This document shows, one piece after another, positions 1 to 5,355 of a stretch of 5,681 bases of DNA. Below the pieces are notes generated by a model. The model saw nothing but the letters and a program-made list of their open reading frames with translations, made no database searches and had not been told where the DNA came from. The stretch covers positions 1 through 5,681 of the forward strand of contig DASUFI010000100.1 of the NCBI GenBank assembly GCA_036274635.1. The letters run 5' to 3'. The position numbers and the translations under genes are program-made. Origin of the DNA: DASUFI01 sp036274635. GTDB taxonomy: Bacteria; Planctomycetota; B15-G4. Position 1 is the first letter of the stretch; each line of letters begins with the position of its first letter.

Positions 1-1087
1 CCGATGGTCCGCCCGAGAGCTGCAGCGTGAAGCTCCCGCCCGGCGCCGCGTCGCCCGTCGCCGTGAGCAGCGGCGGCGCGCCGCCGACCGAGCTGAAGCC
101 CGGCTGCAGCTGCTTCAATCCCACGGGCACGTCGAAGGGGAAGGCGTTCGAGAGCACGCTGCCGTCGTCCAGGCCCGACGTGCGCACCAGGATCTCGCCC
201 GCGGCCGCGCCCTGCGGCACGGTGAGCGTGATGAGCTGCCCGCCACCTGTCGAGGCCACCCCGGTGACCTTGACCGGCTCGCCGGACGCCGCCACGTTGG
301 TGAACCACACCTCATTGCCCGTGGCCGCGAAGTTCACGCCGGTGATCGTGAAGGTCGCGCCGACCACGTGGTCCGGCGAGACCGCCTCGATGCGCGGCTT
401 GCTGGGCGACTCGACGCCGTAGATGGCCTGCAGGCCCGCCACGTCGTCGAACTCGATCGAGCGGGCGTCGGTGCCGTTGCCCGTGATGGTCGGGCTCATG
501 GTCTGGCCCGGCACGCTGGTGTGACCGAGGCCGAGCACGTGGCCGATCTCGTGCGTCGCGATGGACTGCAGGTCCAGCGCGCCCGCGACCGGGGCCCCAG
601 GTCCGTCGTCCCACAGCCAGGTGTCGTAGTAGATGATCTCCCAGCCGTCCGAGACGGGCGAGACCGTGAAGGCCAGCGTGCTGCCACTGCTGCCCGGCAT
701 CGCGATGTGCACGTTCTCATTGCTGCCTGCGGCGGCCGCGACGCCCTGCCAGCTGTTGTCGAAGTTGGCGTTGCCGCTGCCCAGGACGGGATTGCTCGCC
801 AGGCCGTCGCCCTCGCCGGTGCCGGCCCACGGCCCCGACGACCACTCGACGTGCGCCTTGCGCAGCGCCAGCGGCGCGCCGAGCGTGCCGGGGAAGACCG
901 CCTGCGCGACGACGTTGTCGTTGGCCTCCGGGTCGGCGAACGAGTTGACGACGCGGACGTCACGCTGCGCGAGGTCGAGGTGCTCGTCGCCGACGGTGTA
1001 GGCCGCGGTGGCCACGGGCCACGACAGCGCGGCGACGGTGAGGAAGCTTCCGCCCAGCAGGGCGGCCAGTCCGGCAGTGCGGATCAT
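1..1087 (-). CDS. Secreted matrixin-type zinc metalloprotease with IPT/TIG domain, copy A (C-terminal end outside window)
   Basis: Probable exported zinc endopeptidase, 362 residues visible; the frame is open to the window edge. It starts at an ATG 7 bases after GGAGGA. Residues 1-29 look like a signal peptide (Arg3, then a hydrophobic run ending in ATA-A). The catalytic domain spans about 35-225. It contains HEIGHVLGLGH with zinc ligands His179, His183 and His189, catalytic Glu180, and a Met-turn methionine at 197 (PGQTM), as in metzincins of the matrixin group. An IPT/TIG-like beta-sandwich follows at about 229-320 (NEVWFT motif). From about 326 begins the C-terminal beta domain that is complete in the neighbouring copy. 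By comparison with that copy, some 90 residues are missing beyond the window. There is no cysteine anywhere in the visible protein, so no cysteine-switch prodomain. It is paralogous to the gene at 1175-2536. The substrate is unknown. Confidence 0.9.
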   Translation of the reverse strand, partial: MIRTAGLAALLGGSFLTVAALSWPVATAAYTVGDEHLDLAQRDVRVVNSFADPEANDNVVAQAVFPGTLGAPLALRKAHVEWSSGPWAGTGEGDGLASNPVLGSGNANFDNSWQGVAAAAGSNENVHIAMPGSSGSTLAFTVSPVSDGWEIIYYDTWLWDDGPGAPVAGALDLQSIATHEIGHVLGLGHTSVPGQTMSPTITGNGTDARSIEFDDVAGLQAIYGVESPSKPRIEAVSPDHVVGATFTITGVNFAATGNEVWFTNVAASGEPVKVTGVASTGGGQLITLTVPQGAAAGEILVRTSGLDDGSVLSNAFPFDVPVGLKQLQPGFSSVGGAPPLLTATGDAAPGGSFTLQLSGGPS

Positions 1088-1094
1088 CGGGAGA

Positions 1095-1100
1095 TCCTCC
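1095..1100 (-). promoter_or_regulatory. Ribosome binding site of metalloprotease copy A
   Basis: Minus-strand GGAGGA lies 7 bases before the ATG at 1087. It fixes the start, and the signal peptide begins directly after it. It lies just downstream of the hairpin at 1127-1162, so copy A can be translated independently of copy B. Confidence 0.75.
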
Positions 1101-1126
1101 GGCACGGCGGTGGTGGGTCGAGAGCA

Positions 1127-1162
1127 GCCGCCCCCCGGGCCGTGCGGGGCCCGGAGGGCGGC
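1127..1162 (-). terminator. GC-rich hairpin between the two metalloprotease genes (terminator, attenuator or mRNA stabiliser)
   Basis: A 15-base arm (1127-1141) pairs with 1148-1162 around a 6-base loop. The only non-Watson-Crick pair is 1134/1155. In minus-strand RNA it becomes a G-U wobble, so the stem is continuous, whereas in plus-strand RNA it is an A-C mismatch. This favours a role in the minus-strand transcript. The hairpin starts 12 bases after the stop of the upstream protease. No U-tract follows, so it is not a textbook intrinsic terminator. It could cause partial termination or protect the 3' end of the upstream message. Confidence 0.55.
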
Positions 1163-1174
1163 GGGTTCGAGCGG

Positions 1175-2536
1175 TCAGGGCACGTCGAGGAGCAGTCCGT
1201 TGGTGGCGACGGCACCCTGCGGCCCGTCGGCGTCGGAGAACCAGGCCTGCAGCACGAAGGAGATTCCCGAGGCCGTGCTCGCGGGGAGCGCGCCCTCGAG
1301 GATCAGCTGGCCGGTCTCGGCCGTGCCGAAGGCGAAGCTGGCGTCGACCGGCGACGCGTACAGCGTGCCGCCCTTGAACGTCGCGCTGCCCTGGGACAGC
1401 GAGACGAGCATCACGCCGGCCGCCGCCGGCTGCAGCGCGTCGACCTCGATCCAGAAGCTGCCGCTGCCCGGCGTCAGGTCGCCGCCGCCCGTGAGGTACG
1501 GGACGGCGCCGGCCGCGGTGCCGAGGCCCGGATGCAGCTCGGTGAAGCCCTCGCCCTGCGTGGCCGAGCTGCCGATGTCGATGGGCCAGGAATTGGAGAG
1601 GAAGGCGCCGCCCGTGCCGCCGCCCTTCTTCACCATCACGGTGCCGTCCGTCGCGCCGGCCGGCACGACCACGCTGATCTTGGTCCCGTTGCTGCCGAGG
1701 TTGAACACCTTCTGCGGGTTGCCCAGGTTGCCCTGGCGCGTGAACCACACCTCGTTGCTGGTGGCCGCGAAGTTGCTGCCGGTGATGACCAGGGTGCCGC
1801 CAACCGTCTTGCTGCCGGACAGGCTCGCGATGTGCGGCTTGGTGGCCGACTTGGCGCCGTAGATCGACTTGATGCCGTTGATGTCGTCGGCCTCGATCGA
1901 GCGCTGCTGGTTGCCGGCGCCGCTGATGAAGGGGGTCATGGTGGCGCCGCTGACGCTCGTGTGCCCGAGACCCAGCGTGTGGCCGATCTCGTGCGTGGCC
2001 ACGCCCTGGATGTCGATGCCGCCCGACGACGGGCCCGGCCCGTCCTGCCAGACCCAGCTCGAGAGGTAGCGGATGCGCCAGCCATCCGAGATGGGCGTCT
2101 CGGTGAAGGCCAGCGTGCTGCCCTGGCTGCCCGCGAGCTCGCTGTGCACGTTGTCGTTGGTGGTGCCGATGCTCGTGGCGGTGCCCTGGAAGTTGTTGTC
2201 GAAGTTGGCTCCGCCACTGCCCAGCACCGGGTTGCTGGTGGCGCCGTCGCCAGCGCCCGTGCCGGCCCAGGGATCCGAGGCCCACTCGGTGTGGCCCTTC
2301 CAGATCGCGAGCACCGCGCCCAGCTGGCCCGGGAACACGGTCTGGGCCACGGTGTTGTTGTTGGCCGAGGCGTCGGTGAAGTTGTTGAACACGCGGAAGT
2401 CGCGTTGCCCCTGGCCCAGGCTGCCGCCGATCTTGGTGAACGCCGCGGCGTCCACGGGCGCGGAGAGCGAGGCCACGAGGACGCCGGAGACGCCCAGCGC
2501 CGTGAGGGCGAGCCCGCGGGAGACGATGGTCTTCAT
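1175..2536 (-). CDS. Secreted matrixin-type zinc metalloprotease with IPT/TIG and C-terminal beta domain, copy B
   Basis: Complete gene of 453 residues encoding a probable exported zinc endopeptidase. The frame is open far upstream of the start. The ATG at 2536 was chosen because GGGAGG lies 4 bases before it and a signal peptide follows (Lys2, Arg7, hydrophobic 9-24, likely cleavage near Ala30-32). The catalytic domain runs about 40-228: HEIGHTLGLGH gives zinc ligands His182, His186 and His192 with Glu183 as base, and Met200 is the Met-turn. An IPT/TIG-like domain covers about 234-320. Residues 330-453 form a separate beta-rich C-terminal domain (GGTL at 389, Q430-A-W, D437-GP, N446-x-L). 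I recall this pattern from many secreted planctomycete proteins; its role is unknown, perhaps surface retention or secretion. There are no cysteines. It lies 11 bases after the small exported protein gene and upstream of its own paralogue, probably in one operon. Substrate unknown. Confidence 0.93.
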   Translation of the reverse strand: MKTIVSRGLALTALGVSGVLVASLSAPVDAAAFTKIGGSLGQGQRDFRVFNNFTDASANNNTVAQTVFPGQLGAVLAIWKGHTEWASDPWAGTGAGDGATSNPVLGSGGANFDNNFQGTATSIGTTNDNVHSELAGSQGSTLAFTETPISDGWRIRYLSSWVWQDGPGPSSGGIDIQGVATHEIGHTLGLGHTSVSGATMTPFISGAGNQQRSIEADDINGIKSIYGAKSATKPHIASLSGSKTVGGTLVITGSNFAATSNEVWFTRQGNLGNPQKVFNLGSNGTKISVVVPAGATDGTVMVKKGGGTGGAFLSNSWPIDIGSSATQGEGFTELHPGLGTAAGAVPYLTGGGDLTPGSGSFWIEVDALQPAAAGVMLVSLSQGSATFKGGTLYASPVDASFAFGTAETGQLILEGALPASTASGISFVLQAWFSDADGPQGAVATNGLLLDVP

Positions 2537-2540
2537 GGTG

Positions 2541-2546
2541 CCTCCC
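2541..2546 (-). promoter_or_regulatory. Ribosome binding site deciding the start of metalloprotease copy B
   Basis: Minus-strand GGGAGG lies in the 11-base gap between the stop of the upstream gene (2548-2550) and the ATG at 2536. Because the protease frame stays open across most of the upstream gene, this site plus the signal peptide is what sets the start. Confidence 0.8.
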
Positions 2547-2547
2547 T

Positions 2548-3087
2548 TCACTTGCCGGCCTGGAGCAGCGCCTGCGCCGCCGTCACCTGCGCGCGCGCGT
2601 CCGACAGCTTGAGGTTGTCCGGGAAGGCTGCGCCCTCGCCCTTGCCCATGACCACCGGCGTGCCGAAGCCCTCCTCGACGCGGAAGACGTAGCCCAGGTT
2701 GCAGGCCACGTCGGCGCCGCCGCCGGGGAAGGCGTCGTCGTGCTGGAAGAAGACCACGGCGCGGTTGCCGACGCGCGTGTCCTGCAGCGTGGGCATCTCG
2801 CTCGTGCCGAACTGGTCGGCGGGCTCGTGGCTGCCCAGGAAGACGACCGTGCCGTCGTAGGCCTTGCCGGTGCGCAGCGACTCGCCGCTCAGCGCGAGCT
2901 GTGTGTACACCGCGCCCTCGAAGGGATAGTCGGAGGCGAAGGTGGTCCGACCGGTGATGTGCACCAGCACGGCGTCGTCGGTGATGGACATGAGCTCGGA
3001 GAGGTTCATGGCGCGAATCGCGGCGACCACGGGTGTCGCCAGCAGAGCCGCCCCGCACAGGGCGGCGAAGAACATGGACTTGCGCAT
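2548..3087 (-). CDS. Small exported protein of unknown function, first gene of the metalloprotease operon
   Basis: 179 residues. Residues 1-23 are a convincing signal peptide (Arg2, Lys3, hydrophobic 6-22, likely cleavage in VVAA-IRA), so the mature protein of about 155 residues should be periplasmic, surface or secreted. The mature part looks like an alternating beta-strand domain: ELMSITDDAVLVHITG at 31-46, a YTQLAL strand at 61-66, TVVFLG at 80-85, then NRAVVFFQHDD at 108-118, GGG at 122-124 and a short helix at 161-176. There is one mature cysteine (Cys129) and no zinc-site motif. I do not recognise a named family. The 'D-AVLVHITG ... RAVVFF' layout resembles small uncharacterised proteins that I recall next to matrixin-like genes, but this is a weak memory-based parallel. 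The 11-base spacing to the protease suggests shared expression, so a role as inhibitor, chaperone or partner is possible. The Shine-Dalgarno sequence is weak (GGAG about 10 bases upstream). Confidence 0.85.
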   Translation of the reverse strand: MRKSMFFAALCGAALLATPVVAAIRAMNLSELMSITDDAVLVHITGRTTFASDYPFEGAVYTQLALSGESLRTGKAYDGTVVFLGSHEPADQFGTSEMPTLQDTRVGNRAVVFFQHDDAFPGGGADVACNLGYVFRVEEGFGTPVVMGKGEGAAFPDNLKLSDARAQVTAAQALLQAGK

Positions 3088-3195
3088 GGCAAGCAGACTC
3101 CGCTCAGGGGGAACGGGGAAGAGACGGCCGGCAGTGTACGCCTATCCGCGGGCCCGACGAGGGACTGCATCACGCTCTCTGCTACCTTGGCCCGC
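3088..3195. promoter_or_regulatory. Divergent intergenic region, probably promoters of the protease operon and of the small membrane protein
   Basis: These 108 bases separate genes transcribed away from each other, so at least one promoter is expected here. The best minus-strand candidate is TACACT (complement of 3133-3138) as a -10 element about 45 bases before the ATG at 3087. No good -35 hexamer stands 16-18 bases further upstream. I see no convincing plus-strand promoter, operator palindrome or riboswitch. The assignment rests on gene orientation more than on motifs. Confidence 0.4.
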
Positions 3196-3501
3196 ATGAC
3201 CGCGTCCTGGGGCCGTCTCGCGCTCTTCGCGCTGCTGGCTGTCGTACTGCTGGCCTCGGTGGGCGCGGTCCTCGGCGTGCTCGGCGGCCTCGTCCTGCTG
3301 CCCCAGCTCGGTGCCGTCGGCTGGGTGGCCATCGGCCTGCTGCTCTTCATCGGCGTGCAGCTGGCCCTGTTCCGCCTGTTCGGACTGCGCTCGCGAGCCG
3401 ACGAGCACGAGGCGGGCCACGACACGGACGACGACGAGCCGCAGTCGGACGGCGAGCGCGACGAGCGCGCGGGTGGCGACTGGCGCGCGTGGCGCGGCTG
3501 A
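3196..3501 (+). CDS. Small two-helix membrane protein with acidic cytoplasmic-type tail, unknown function
   Basis: 101 residues, the only plus-strand gene in the window. Two hydrophobic stretches, about 8-36 (LALFALLAVVLLASVG and following) and 41-63 (GWVAIGLLLFIGVQLALF), are predicted transmembrane helices. Residues 66-101 form a charged tail rich in Asp and Glu, with an acidic cluster at 77-81 and Trp residues at 96 and 99. Third codon positions are almost all G or C, which supports coding. No Shine-Dalgarno sequence is visible before the ATG; a TTG three codons upstream is a less likely start. The gene diverges from the protease operon and ends one base before the 3' end of the opposing tRNA-Leu. 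I recognise no family and assign no function. Confidence 0.7.
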   Translation: MTASWGRLALFALLAVVLLASVGAVLGVLGGLVLLPQLGAVGWVAIGLLLFIGVQLALFRLFGLRSRADEHEAGHDTDDDEPQSDGERDERAGGDWRAWRG

Positions 3502-3502
3502 G

Positions 3503-3590
3503 TGCCAGAGGGGGGACTTGAACCCCCACGCCCCGATGAAGGGGCTGCGGATTTTGAATCCGCCGCGTCTGCCGGTTCCGCCACTCTGGC
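3503..3590 (-). tRNA. tRNA-Leu (anticodon CAA)
   Basis: Reads UUG leucine codons. The 88-base class II structure folds completely. The acceptor stem is GCCAGAG with CTCTGGC. The D arm has a 3-bp GCG/CGC stem. The anticodon stem is GCGGA/TCCGC around loop TTCAAAA, with the anticodon at 3554-3556. The long variable arm is GCCCC/GGGGC with a 6-base loop. The T arm has five G-C pairs around TTCAAGT. The discriminator base is A at 3503, as expected for leucine tRNA. The 3' CCA is not encoded (the next bases are CT), so it must be added by tRNA nucleotidyltransferase. It lies 44 bases after dapB. TAGGAT (complement of 3601-3606) could be a weak -10 of its own, but co-transcription with dapB is equally possible. 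Confidence 0.97.
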
Positions 3591-3634
3591 CCGCGCGGCG
3601 ATCCTAGCAGACGCGGCCGGCGCGCCCGCGCGCG

Positions 3635-4315
3635 TCACCCCAGCAGCGCGTCCAGCCCCACGTGCAGGCCCTTCAGCGCGCGCACCTGTCGCACGGCCAG
3701 CAGCACGCCCGGCAGGTAGGCGCGGCGATCGCTCACGACGTGGCGCAGCGTGACCTCCTCGCCGTCGCCGGCGAAGACCACGTCCTGCTCGGCCAGCGCG
3801 CCCTCACGCCGCGCGCTCTCGATGGTCACCTCACCCCCGCCCGCCTCGCGGATGCGCCGCAGCGTGGCCAGCGCGGTGCCGGACGGGCTGTCCTTCTTGC
3901 CAGGGTGGTGCACCTCGCGCAGCGCTGCGAGGCGCAGGTGGCGCGCCAGCTCGGCGGCGTGGCGCATCTGCAGCACCGCCCCCACCGAGAAGTTGGGCAC
4001 CAGCAGGCCGCCCACGGCGTGGCGCTCGCAGGCGGCGCGCAGCGCGGCGACGTCGCCCTCCGTGAGGCCGCTGGTGCCCACCACCGGGCTGATGCCGCGC
4101 TCGGCCGCCAGCGGCGCGATCTCGCGGCTGGCGGGCGCCAGCGAGAAGTCCACGAGGACATCGGGCCGCGCGCGCGCCAGCTCCGCGCTGGCGTCGCTGC
4201 CGCGCACGAGCGTGCCCACCACGTCGATGCCGTCGGCCGCCGCGAGGAAGGGCACGATGAGCCGGCCCATGCGGCCGGCGGCCCCGGCCACCACCACGCG
4301 CAGCGTGGCGCTCAC
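3635..4315 (-). CDS. dapB: 4-hydroxy-tetrahydrodipicolinate reductase (DapB)
   Basis: Cytoplasmic NAD(P)H-dependent reductase of the diaminopimelate/lysine pathway. It converts hydroxytetrahydrodipicolinate to tetrahydrodipicolinate, feeding peptidoglycan cross-links and lysine. 226 residues. The Rossmann motif VAGAAGRMG has Gly11, Gly14 and Gly17. GTSGL at 80-84 and VPNFSVGAVLQM at 106-117 are family motifs. The active-site signature EVHHPGKKDSPSGTAL at 134-149 contains His136-His137, Lys140 and the substrate-binding SGT at 145-147. The C-terminal SDRRAYLPGVLLAV block closes the nucleotide domain. It starts at GTG (4315); the GTGA overlap with the ddl stop implies translational coupling. At 226 residues it is shorter than the E. 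coli enzyme (about 270) and near the compact forms known elsewhere. The frame is open upstream into ddl, but homology begins at this GTG. Confidence 0.95.
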   Translation of the reverse strand: MSATLRVVVAGAAGRMGRLIVPFLAAADGIDVVGTLVRGSDASAELARARPDVLVDFSLAPASREIAPLAAERGISPVVGTSGLTEGDVAALRAACERHAVGGLLVPNFSVGAVLQMRHAAELARHLRLAALREVHHPGKKDSPSGTALATLRRIREAGGGEVTIESARREGALAEQDVVFAGDGEEVTLRHVVSDRRAYLPGVLLAVRQVRALKGLHVGLDALLG

Positions 4316-5334
4316 GGTGCCGACCCGGCAGCGCGCCCGCTGGCGGCCAGCGCGTCCTGCAGGCAGGCCTCGAGCACGTCGGCGGGCGAACGGCCCGCGG
4401 TCCGCGCGGCCAGCGGCACGAGGCTGTGCCCCGTGAAGCCCGGCAGCGTGTTGAGCTCGAGGAACAAGGCCGCGCCGTCCGGGCGCAGCATGAAGTCGAA
4501 GCGCACGACGCCGCGCAGCTCCAGCGCCGCGAAGAGCGCCGTGGACACGCGCTCGATCTCGGCCCGGGCCGCCGGCGGCACGGCCGCGGGGCATTCGAAG
4601 CGCGTGTCCTTCGCCACGTACTTGGCGTGGTAGTCGTAGAAGGCCTCGCCCGCGGGGCGGATGGCGATGAGCGGCAGGCACGTGATCCGGCCGTCGAGGC
4701 GCAGCACGCCGCAGGTGACCTCGACGCCCTCGATGGCCGCCTCCACCAGCGCCTGGCCGCGGTCGTCCTCGGCGGCCGCCGCGCGCACGGCCGGCTCGAG
4801 CTCCTCCTCGCGGCGCACGCGCGTGACGCCCACGCTGCTGCCGCCGCGCACGGGCTTCACGAAGCAGGGCAGGCCCACGAGCTTCAGCAGGCGATTCACC
4901 GGCACCTTGCCCGGCCCCACCACCTCATGCGTCGCGGTGCGCGCGCCGACCTGCACCGCCGCCAGCTTGGACAGCTCCTTGTCCATGCCGATGGCCGACG
5001 CGTGGCTGCCGCTGCCGGTGAAGGGCACGCCGAGCGCCTCGAGCCGCGCCTGCAGCCGTCCGTCCTCTCCGAAGCGGCCGTGCAGCGCGATGCAGGCGAT
5101 CTCGCACGAGCGCAGCAGCTCGGCCAAGGCGTCCTCGAGCGCGAGCGCTGGCGCGCCCGCGGCCGTGGCCAGATCGTCCGTGCGATCTCCGAAGCGCCAG
5201 CGGTTCTCGCGGTCGATGGCCACCGGCCGCACGCGATGCCCCGCGCCGCGCAGCAGCGCCAGCATGTTCGCGCCCGTCTGCAGCGAGACGTCGTGCTCCG
5301 CCGAGGGCCCGCCGGCCAGCACCGCCACGTCCAT
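4312..5334 (-). CDS. ddl: D-alanine--D-alanine ligase
   Basis: Cytoplasmic ATP-grasp ligase that joins two D-alanines to give the dipeptide added by MurF to the peptidoglycan stem. 340 residues, full length. N-terminal domain: GGPSAEHDVSL at 8-18 with Glu13, and ALHGRFGEDGRLQ at 83-95. ATP-grasp core: GSGSHASAIGMDK at 107-119, FVKPVRGGSSVGV at 158-170 with Lys160 and the conserved serines, and YDYHAKY at 233-239. Magnesium ligands are Asp280, Glu293 and Asn295 in RFDFMLRPDG and ELNTLPGFTGHS. GGAGGTGA lies 3 bases before the ATG at 5334, and an in-frame TGA sits inside that site, so the start is certain. It lies 21 bases after the UDP-GlcNAc pyrophosphorylase stop and overlaps the dapB start by 4 bases. 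The YDY tyrosine is that of D-Ala-D-Ala ligases rather than the depsipeptide (D-lactate) branch, which suggests vancomycin-sensitive-type precursors. Confidence 0.97.
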   Translation of the reverse strand: MDVAVLAGGPSAEHDVSLQTGANMLALLRGAGHRVRPVAIDRENRWRFGDRTDDLATAAGAPALALEDALAELLRSCEIACIALHGRFGEDGRLQARLEALGVPFTGSGSHASAIGMDKELSKLAAVQVGARTATHEVVGPGKVPVNRLLKLVGLPCFVKPVRGGSSVGVTRVRREEELEPAVRAAAAEDDRGQALVEAAIEGVEVTCGVLRLDGRITCLPLIAIRPAGEAFYDYHAKYVAKDTRFECPAAVPPAARAEIERVSTALFAALELRGVVRFDFMLRPDGAALFLELNTLPGFTGHSLVPLAARTAGRSPADVLEACLQDALAASGRAAGSAP

Positions 5335-5355
5335 CGCTCACCTCCGGCGGACGAC

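Larger units (their letters stand above)
1..2536 (-). repeat. Diverged tandem gene duplication (two metalloprotease copies, period about 1440 bp)
   Basis: The DNA of 1-1087 aligns with about 1441-2536. Matching blocks at 301 and 1741 (tgaaccacacctc) and at 541 and 1981 (ggccgatctcgtgcgt) are both offset by exactly 1440 bases. The two start codons are 1449 bases apart, reflecting small indels near the N-terminus. The proteins agree at well over a third of positions by eye, most strongly around QRD, PWAGTG, SNPVLGSG, GSTLAF, the zinc site and FAAT-NEVWFT. The divergence indicates an old duplication. Confidence 0.85.

Noticed and set aside
368..2692. Very long plus-strand open frame (774 codons)
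   Set aside because: It runs antisense to both metalloproteases, is Arg/Ala/Gly-rich with no recognisable domain, and crosses the gene junction. It is a by-product of high GC.
2537..3058. N-terminal extension of metalloprotease copy B to a 627-residue protein
   Set aside because: The extension is out-of-frame, Arg-rich translation of the small exported protein gene. A good ribosome site and signal peptide fix the start at 2536.
3142..3420. Minus-strand frame (92 codons) opposite the small membrane protein
   Set aside because: Gln/Glu-rich low-complexity translation. The plus frame gives two clear transmembrane helices and a better third-position pattern.
3503..3590. tRNA-Leu as an integration (attachment) site
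   Set aside because: No integrase, no repeat of the tRNA 3' end and no foreign-looking segment is present in the window.
3607..3634. GC palindromes after dapB (GGCGCGCC and CGCGCG runs) as a terminator
   Set aside because: Short self-complementary GC runs are expected at this base composition. There is no stable long stem and no U-tract.
3662..4633. Plus-strand frame antisense to dapB and ddl
   Set aside because: His/Arg/Ala-rich with no domain, opposite two confidently identified genes.
4316..4681. N-terminal extension of DapB to 348 residues
   Set aside because: The added part is a shadow of ddl in another frame; the Rossmann motif begins just after the GTG at 4315.
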